A stretch of 9,621 nt of DNA from RGIG3135 sp964477115 (GTDB lineage: Bacteria; Actinomycetota; Coriobacteriia; Coriobacteriales; Eggerthellaceae): NCBI GenBank assembly GCA_964477115.1, contig CAYZCY010000045.1:1-9621 (forward strand), read 5' to 3'. Under the pieces are notes generated by a model, which was not told the DNA's origin, did not search any database, and saw nothing but the letters and a program-made list of their open reading frames with translations. Position 1 is the stretch's first letter. Each line of letters opens with the position of its first letter. Positions 6,431 to 9,621 of the stretch are shown in pieces. A program made the translations under genes and the position numbers.

Positions 6431-6439
6431 CCCCCCCCC
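6431..6439. repeat. Nine-base C/G homopolymer upstream of the response regulator
   Basis: An uninterrupted C9 on the plus strand (G9 as read toward the operon) lies 48 nt before the response-regulator ATG, within the leader or promoter. Runs of this length are prone to slipped-strand length change. Its function is unknown. Confidence 0.8.
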
Positions 6440-6618
6440 AGAGGGCCCGAACGCATTCCGAGCGGTTCTGCCAACAGCCCGAAAATGCCTTCAAGGTTGC
6501 CATATGGCGTCCCAGATCAACGACCAGCTGCAGACAATTTTAGTCAAAGCTTTCTTCAAAAATGCGAAGTAGCCGTTCCTTGTAACAACTAACGCAATTC
6601 ATGCCCTGACCACGAGGT

Positions 6619-6647
6619 TTGAAGCGAATCACAGGGTGCTTTAGAAT
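6619..6647 (+). promoter_or_regulatory. Sigma-70-type promoter of engB
   Basis: TTGAAG (6619-6624), a 17-bp spacer and TAGAAT (6642-6647) form a near-consensus vegetative promoter on the plus strand. Transcription would begin near 6654, giving an about 80-nt leader before the engB GTG. Confidence 0.65.
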
Positions 6648-6736
6648 GAACGCAGTCACACGATGGACCTTGCAGCAAGCGCTGCTGCAGCACCACGCCC
6701 GCCTCACGTACGCCGATTCAGTCCAGGGAGGACTTC

Positions 6737-7324
6737 GTGAATTTTCATCTTGCAAGCTTCAAAGCCGCTTACGGCACCTCATCCCAGCTTCCCGAGTCCG
6801 ACCGCCCCGAGGTTTCCTTCGCCGGGCGTTCCAACGTGGGAAAGTCATCCCTTCTGAACAAGCTCATGTACCGCAAGGGCCTTGCCAAGGTTTCCCAAAC
6901 ACCGGGCAAAACCGCCACCATCAACTTCTACGATGTCGACGGTTACGATTTCGTCGATCTGCCTGGCTACGGCTACGCCAAGGTTTCGAAATCCGAAAAG
7001 GGGCGTTGGTCCGAGCTCATCGAGGGCTACTTCAACCAGGACCGATCCTTCGCACTGGTGGTTTCGCTCATCGACATCCGCCACGATCCGAGCGCGCTTG
7101 ACGTGCACATGGTGAACTACCTGGCCGACTCCGGCCTTCCCTTCGCCATTGCGCTTACCAAGGCAGACAAGCTCTCCAAGCAGCAGGCCAACAAGCAGAA
7201 GGCCGCCATTCGCAAAAAGCTCGATCTTCCGAAGGGCGTTGAGATGGTGGTCACCTCTTCTGAAAAGGGCGATGGCGTCGACGAGCTTCGCTCCCTCATC
7301 GCTCGTCACGTAGAGAACTTCTAA
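6737..7324 (+). CDS. engB: Ribosome biogenesis GTP-binding protein EngB/YsxC/YihA
   Basis: A P-loop GTPase of 195 residues, the normal length, needed for late assembly of the large ribosomal subunit in the cytoplasm. All G motifs are visible: G1 GRSNVGKS (30-37), the G2 region TPGKTATINF (55-64), G3 DLPG (74-77) with the family's GYGYAK continuation, G4 TKAD (141-144), and the G5-like TSSEKGDG (173-180). It starts with GTG at 6737, supported by GGGAGG ending 5 nt before. The only alternatives reach further into the upstream control region without a ribosome site. It stands alone behind its own promoter and is 206 bp from the next gene. In many bacteria engB sits near clpX or lon, which are not in this window. 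Confidence 0.97.
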   Translation: MNFHLASFKAAYGTSSQLPESDRPEVSFAGRSNVGKSSLLNKLMYRKGLAKVSQTPGKTATINFYDVDGYDFVDLPGYGYAKVSKSEKGRWSELIEGYFNQDRSFALVVSLIDIRHDPSALDVHMVNYLADSGLPFAIALTKADKLSKQQANKQKAAIRKKLDLPKGVEMVVTSSEKGDGVDELRSLIARHVENF

Positions 7325-7530
7325 CCTGGCCAGACAAGCTTGGTTTAGCAAGAGAAGGCACCGCGCGAGAAGAGCTGGCGCTTGAGGTCATAGGCATCCA
7401 CTTCACGCGCCCCTATTGTTTCGTTAGGCGAAAAATTGAATCCGAGGCACCTTTTGGTCCCCGGCGATTGCCTATACTTCCCATCGTAGGCGCAATGCCT
7501 GAGCACGACTTTTCGGTTTCGGAGGTTTTT
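7325..7530 (+). promoter_or_regulatory. Spacer and candidate promoter of the PurF-like gene
   Basis: TATACT at 7473-7478 is a good -10 element but has only a poor -35 (CCTTTT, 7450-7455) at 17 bp. A 5-bp inverted repeat TTTCG-TTAGG-CGAAA lies upstream near 7419-7433. The -10 falls inside the longer possible coding frame that opens with TTG at 7468, which argues that the gene really starts at the GTG at 7531. No clear terminator of engB was found. Confidence 0.4.
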
Positions 7531-8952
7531 GTGGGCGGCTTCTTTGGTGCGGCATCCCGCCGCGACATCGTTTTGGACGTTTTCTTCGGCGTGGACTATC
7601 ACTCCCATCTCGGCACGCGCCGCGCAGGCATGATCATCCACGATGGGCAGGAAGGCTTTCAGCGCCAGATCCACTCGATCGAGAACACGCCGTTTCGCAC
7701 CAAGTTCGAAAGCGACCTGAACAAATTCCACGGTTGCACGGGCATCGGCTGCATCAGCGACAACGACCCCCAGCCGCTTCTGGTGCGCTCCCACCTCGGC
7801 GTCTTTGCCATCACCACCATCGGCGCCATCGGCAACGCCGAAGAGCTGGTCGAGAACTATTTCGACGGTCACACCCAGTTCATGGCCATGAGCTCCGGAA
7901 AGGTCAACTTCACCGAGTTGGTAGCTGCGCTTATCAACCAGCGCAAGGACTTCGTGTCGGGCATCAAGCACGCCCAGGAGGTCATCGAAGGCTCTCTTAC
8001 GCTGCTCATCATGACCGACAAGGGTGAGATCATCGCAGCGCGCGACGGCCTGGGCCGTTTGCCGGTGCTCATCGGCAAGGATGAAGACGGTCACTGCGTT
8101 ACCTTTGAGTCCTTCGCCTATCAAAAACTTGACTACGTTGACGAATACGAGCTCGGCCCGGGAGAGATCGTTCGCATCACCGCTGACGGCTATGAGACCA
8201 TCTCGTCCGCCGGCTCGGACATGAAGATCTGCTCCTTCCTGTGGACCTATTACGGCTACCCCAATTCCACCTACGAGGGCGTCAACGTTGAAGTCATGCG
8301 CTATCGCAACGGCAAGATCATGGCTCGCGACGAGGTCTCGCGCGATGCCGTGCCCGACGTTGATTTCGTGGCGGGCATTCCCGATTCGGGCATTCCGCAT
8401 GCCATAGGCTATGCCAACGTAACCGACTTCAACTTCGCCCGCCCCTTCATCAAGTACACCCCGACCTGGCCGCGATCGTTCATGCCGGGCAACCAGAAGC
8501 TGCGCAACAAGGTGGCTAAGATGAAGCAGGTGCCGGTATACGACCTCATCCATGACAAGAAGCTGCTGTTCATCGACGACTCCATCGTTCGCGGCACGCA
8601 GTTGCGCGAAACCGTCGACTTCCTCTACGACCTGGGCGCCAAGGAAGTGCACATGCGCTCCGCCTGTCCGCCCATCATGTTTGGCTGCAAGTACCTAAGC
8701 TTCTCTCGCAATGATTCCGACATGGACCTGCTCACGCGTCGCACCATTCAGAAGATCGAAGGAGACGAAGGTCAGAAGCATCTCGACGAATACGCTGACG
8801 CCTCCACCGAGCGCGGCCAGTGCATGCTGAAGGCCATCTGTGAGGAAATGGGCTTCGATTCGCTCGAATACCAATCCTTGAGCGGCATGCTCGAAGCCAT
8901 TGGGATCGATCCTGAAAAGGTTTGCACCTACTGCTGGAGCGGCAAGGAATAA
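7531..8952 (+). CDS. PurF-family amidophosphoribosyltransferase homologue lacking the glutaminase nucleophile
   Basis: A 473-residue protein starting at GTG 7531, chosen because GGAGG lies 5 nt upstream and the product then begins MGGFFG, the position where PurF enzymes carry their N-terminal catalytic Cys (CGxxG). The frame is also open from TTG 7468 and ATG 7495, without ribosome sites. The phosphoribosyl site is intact: LLFIDDSIVRGTQLRE (about 345-360). Four Cys match the [4Fe-4S] ligands of Bacillus-type PurF by context: C234 (KICSF), C386 (MFGCKY), C465 and C468 (CTYCWSGKE). The glutaminase half is degraded: Cys to Gly at position 2, HLGTRRAG in place of HRGQESAG, and no HNGN-type loop (IGAIGN instead). 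PurF makes phosphoribosylamine from PRPP for purine synthesis. This form could use free ammonia or do something else. Similar MGGFFG proteins occur in anaerobes as far as I recall. Monocistronic by layout. Confidence 0.88.
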   Translation: MGGFFGAASRRDIVLDVFFGVDYHSHLGTRRAGMIIHDGQEGFQRQIHSIENTPFRTKFESDLNKFHGCTGIGCISDNDPQPLLVRSHLGVFAITTIGAIGNAEELVENYFDGHTQFMAMSSGKVNFTELVAALINQRKDFVSGIKHAQEVIEGSLTLLIMTDKGEIIAARDGLGRLPVLIGKDEDGHCVTFESFAYQKLDYVDEYELGPGEIVRITADGYETISSAGSDMKICSFLWTYYGYPNSTYEGVNVEVMRYRNGKIMARDEVSRDAVPDVDFVAGIPDSGIPHAIGYANVTDFNFARPFIKYTPTWPRSFMPGNQKLRNKVAKMKQVPVYDLIHDKKLLFIDDSIVRGTQLRETVDFLYDLGAKEVHMRSACPPIMFGCKYLSFSRNDSDMDLLTRRTIQKIEGDEGQKHLDEYADASTERGQCMLKAICEEMGFDSLEYQSLSGMLEAIGIDPEKVCTYCWSGKE

Positions 8953-9123
8953 GCTGCCTAAATCCTACCCAAACGCCTTTTTTAACGCAGAAATTACGAA
9001 TGCTTAACAGCAAAGCGATGCACTCGCTTTACAATGAGGAAAGCTGCAAACAGCCTGTGTTCGTATGCCCTGCTTCAGGTGCAATCGAAGACGGGCATTA
9101 ACTTAAAAGTACGAGAGGTCCTC
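8953..9123 (+). promoter_or_regulatory. carB leader with hairpin and -10-like box
   Basis: A perfect 7-bp inverted repeat AAAGCGA-TGCAC-TCGCTTT (9012-9030) lies directly before TACAAT (9030-9035), a good -10 element. TTAACA (9004-9009) is a -35-like box but 20 bp away. A palindrome filling a promoter spacer is a typical repressor or pyrimidine/arginine control layout, though it does not match the ArgR box. A T6 run (8977-8982 area) after the PurF-like gene has no stem before it. Confidence 0.4.
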
Positions 9124-9621
9124 ATGGGAAAACGAACTGATATCAAGAAGGTTCTCATCATCGGCTCTGGCCCCATCATCATCGGCCAGGCATGTGAGTT
9201 CGACTACTCCGGCACCCAGGCCTGCAAGGCTCTGCGCCAGCTGGGCTACGAAATCGTGCTCGTCAACTCCAATCCGGCGACCATTATGACGGACCCCGAC
9301 ACCGCTGATACCGTTTACATCGAGCCGCTCAACGTTGAGCGCCTCACCCAGATCATCGAAACCGAGCGTCCCGACGCGCTGCTTCCCAACCTGGGCGGCC
9401 AGTCGGCTCTCAACCTGTGCGCCGACCTCGCCAAGGAAGGCATCCTCGACAAGTACGGCATCAAGGTCATCGGCGTTCAGGTTGACGCCATCGAGCGCGG
9501 CGAGGACCGTCAGGTCTTCAAGGACACCATGGACTCGCTCGGCATCGAAATGGCCCGCAGCGAAGTCGCCCACACCGTTGACGAAGCCGTCGACATCGCA
9601 AGCCGTCTGGGTTACCCCTGC
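9124..9621 (+). CDS. carB: Carbamoyl-phosphate synthase large subunit, 5' part
   Basis: The first 166 codons of carB run off the right edge; the full protein is normally about 1070 residues. It makes carbamoyl phosphate from bicarbonate, two ATP and ammonia delivered by CarA, feeding arginine and pyrimidine synthesis. Diagnostic N-terminal sequence: KVLIIGSGPIIIGQACEFDY (9-28), then SGTQACKAL, VNSNPATIMTDP (47-58), TVYIEPL, and LPNLGGQSALNL (87-98), the pre-ATP-grasp domain of the first synthetase half. The ATG at 9124 has GAGAGG 5 nt upstream. The preceding gene is not carA but the PurF-like gene, 171 bp away, with promoter-like elements between, so carB appears transcribed separately here. 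The catalytic ATP-grasp residues lie beyond the window. Confidence 0.97.
   Translation, partial: MGKRTDIKKVLIIGSGPIIIGQACEFDYSGTQACKALRQLGYEIVLVNSNPATIMTDPDTADTVYIEPLNVERLTQIIETERPDALLPNLGGQSALNLCADLAKEGILDKYGIKVIGVQVDAIERGEDRQVFKDTMDSLGIEMARSEVAHTVDEAVDIASRLGYPC

Larger units (their letters stand above)
6387..6736. promoter_or_regulatory. Divergent control region between the two-component operon and engB
   Basis: This 350-bp region has no convincing gene. It holds the G9 tract near the response-regulator start, an engB promoter on the plus strand (6619-6647), and a small hairpin-forming repeat TGCAGC...GCTGCA (6671-6689) in the engB leader. On the minus strand no good -10/-35 pair for the two-component operon could be identified. 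A 71-codon minus-strand frame across it lacks gene signals. Confidence 0.6.

Noticed and set aside
6540..6755. A minus-strand frame of 71 codons, or a 20-codon peptide from ATG 6602 (MNCVSCYKE...), as a possible AgrD-like signal peptide for the AgrC-like kinase
   Set aside because: There is no convincing ribosome binding site, no amphipathic leader or charged tail typical of AgrD, and no AgrB. The longer form starts at a TTG inside engB antisense.
7468..7530. N-terminal extension of the PurF-like protein from TTG 7468 or ATG 7495
   Set aside because: No ribosome site, overlap with a good -10 box, and the family N-terminus (MGGFFG) coincides with the GTG at 7531, which has a strong Shine-Dalgarno.
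7345..8652. A 435-codon minus-strand open frame opposite the PurF-like gene
   Set aside because: It is fully antisense to a protein with clear family motifs, shows Asp/Val/Ala/His-rich shadow composition and has no recognisable domain.
8972..8990. T6 run after the PurF-like gene as an intrinsic terminator
   Set aside because: No GC-rich stem precedes the T-run.
1..9621. tRNA or rRNA genes, CRISPR arrays, insertion sequences, attachment sites
   Set aside because: None was seen: no cloverleaf-like sequences, no regularly spaced repeats, and no transposase or integrase frame with terminal repeats.

Overview
The window looks like a piece of the chromosome of a strictly anaerobic, fairly high-GC Actinomycetota of the class Coriobacteriia, most likely the Eggerthellales/Eggerthellaceae (gut-type anaerobes). 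This is inferred from the combination of a molybdopterin oxidoreductase resembling the catechol-dehydroxylase/acetylene-hydratase branch with TetR and LuxR regulators beside it, an AgrC-like kinase with a LytTR regulator, an unusual MGGFFG-type PurF homologue, and GTG/TTG starts. It was not checked against a database.

Region 1 (1-2063, minus): the 5' 593 codons of a large Mo/W-bisPGD oxidoreductase run off the left edge. Its 5' leader contains a long imperfect inverted repeat. Region 2 (2063-3305): a TetR-family repressor (minus) is divergent from a short LuxR-type regulator (plus). They share a control region with an 18-bp perfect palindrome and promoter-like boxes on both strands. Region 3 (3306-3626) has no intact gene. 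It holds minus-strand relics of a DUF4160-like/DUF2442-like gene pair, one of which is cut where the LuxR gene ends.

Region 4 (3627-6386, minus): a two-component operon, with a LytTR response regulator first and a 668-residue AgrC-like histidine kinase second. The kinase reads like two kinases joined end to end. The first half has six membrane segments and the phospho-acceptor histidine but no ATPase. The second half has two membrane segments, a histidine-box copy with Gln in place of His, and the ATPase domain. A run of nine G lies just upstream of the operon.

Region 5 (6387-9621, plus): three housekeeping-type genes. They are engB/ysxC (ribosome-assembly GTPase) behind a good promoter, a PurF-family protein whose glutaminase residues are lost while the PRPP site and four Fe-S cysteines remain, and the start of carB (carbamoyl-phosphate synthase large subunit), which runs off the right edge.

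Functionally, the left half is an accessory, environment-responsive block: a respiratory or detoxifying molybdoenzyme, its probable regulators, and a sensory system. The right half is core nucleotide and ribosome metabolism. The most unusual items are the double-kinase fusion, the glutaminase-dead PurF homologue, the compact membrane-anchored LuxR protein and the structured leader of the molybdoenzyme gene.
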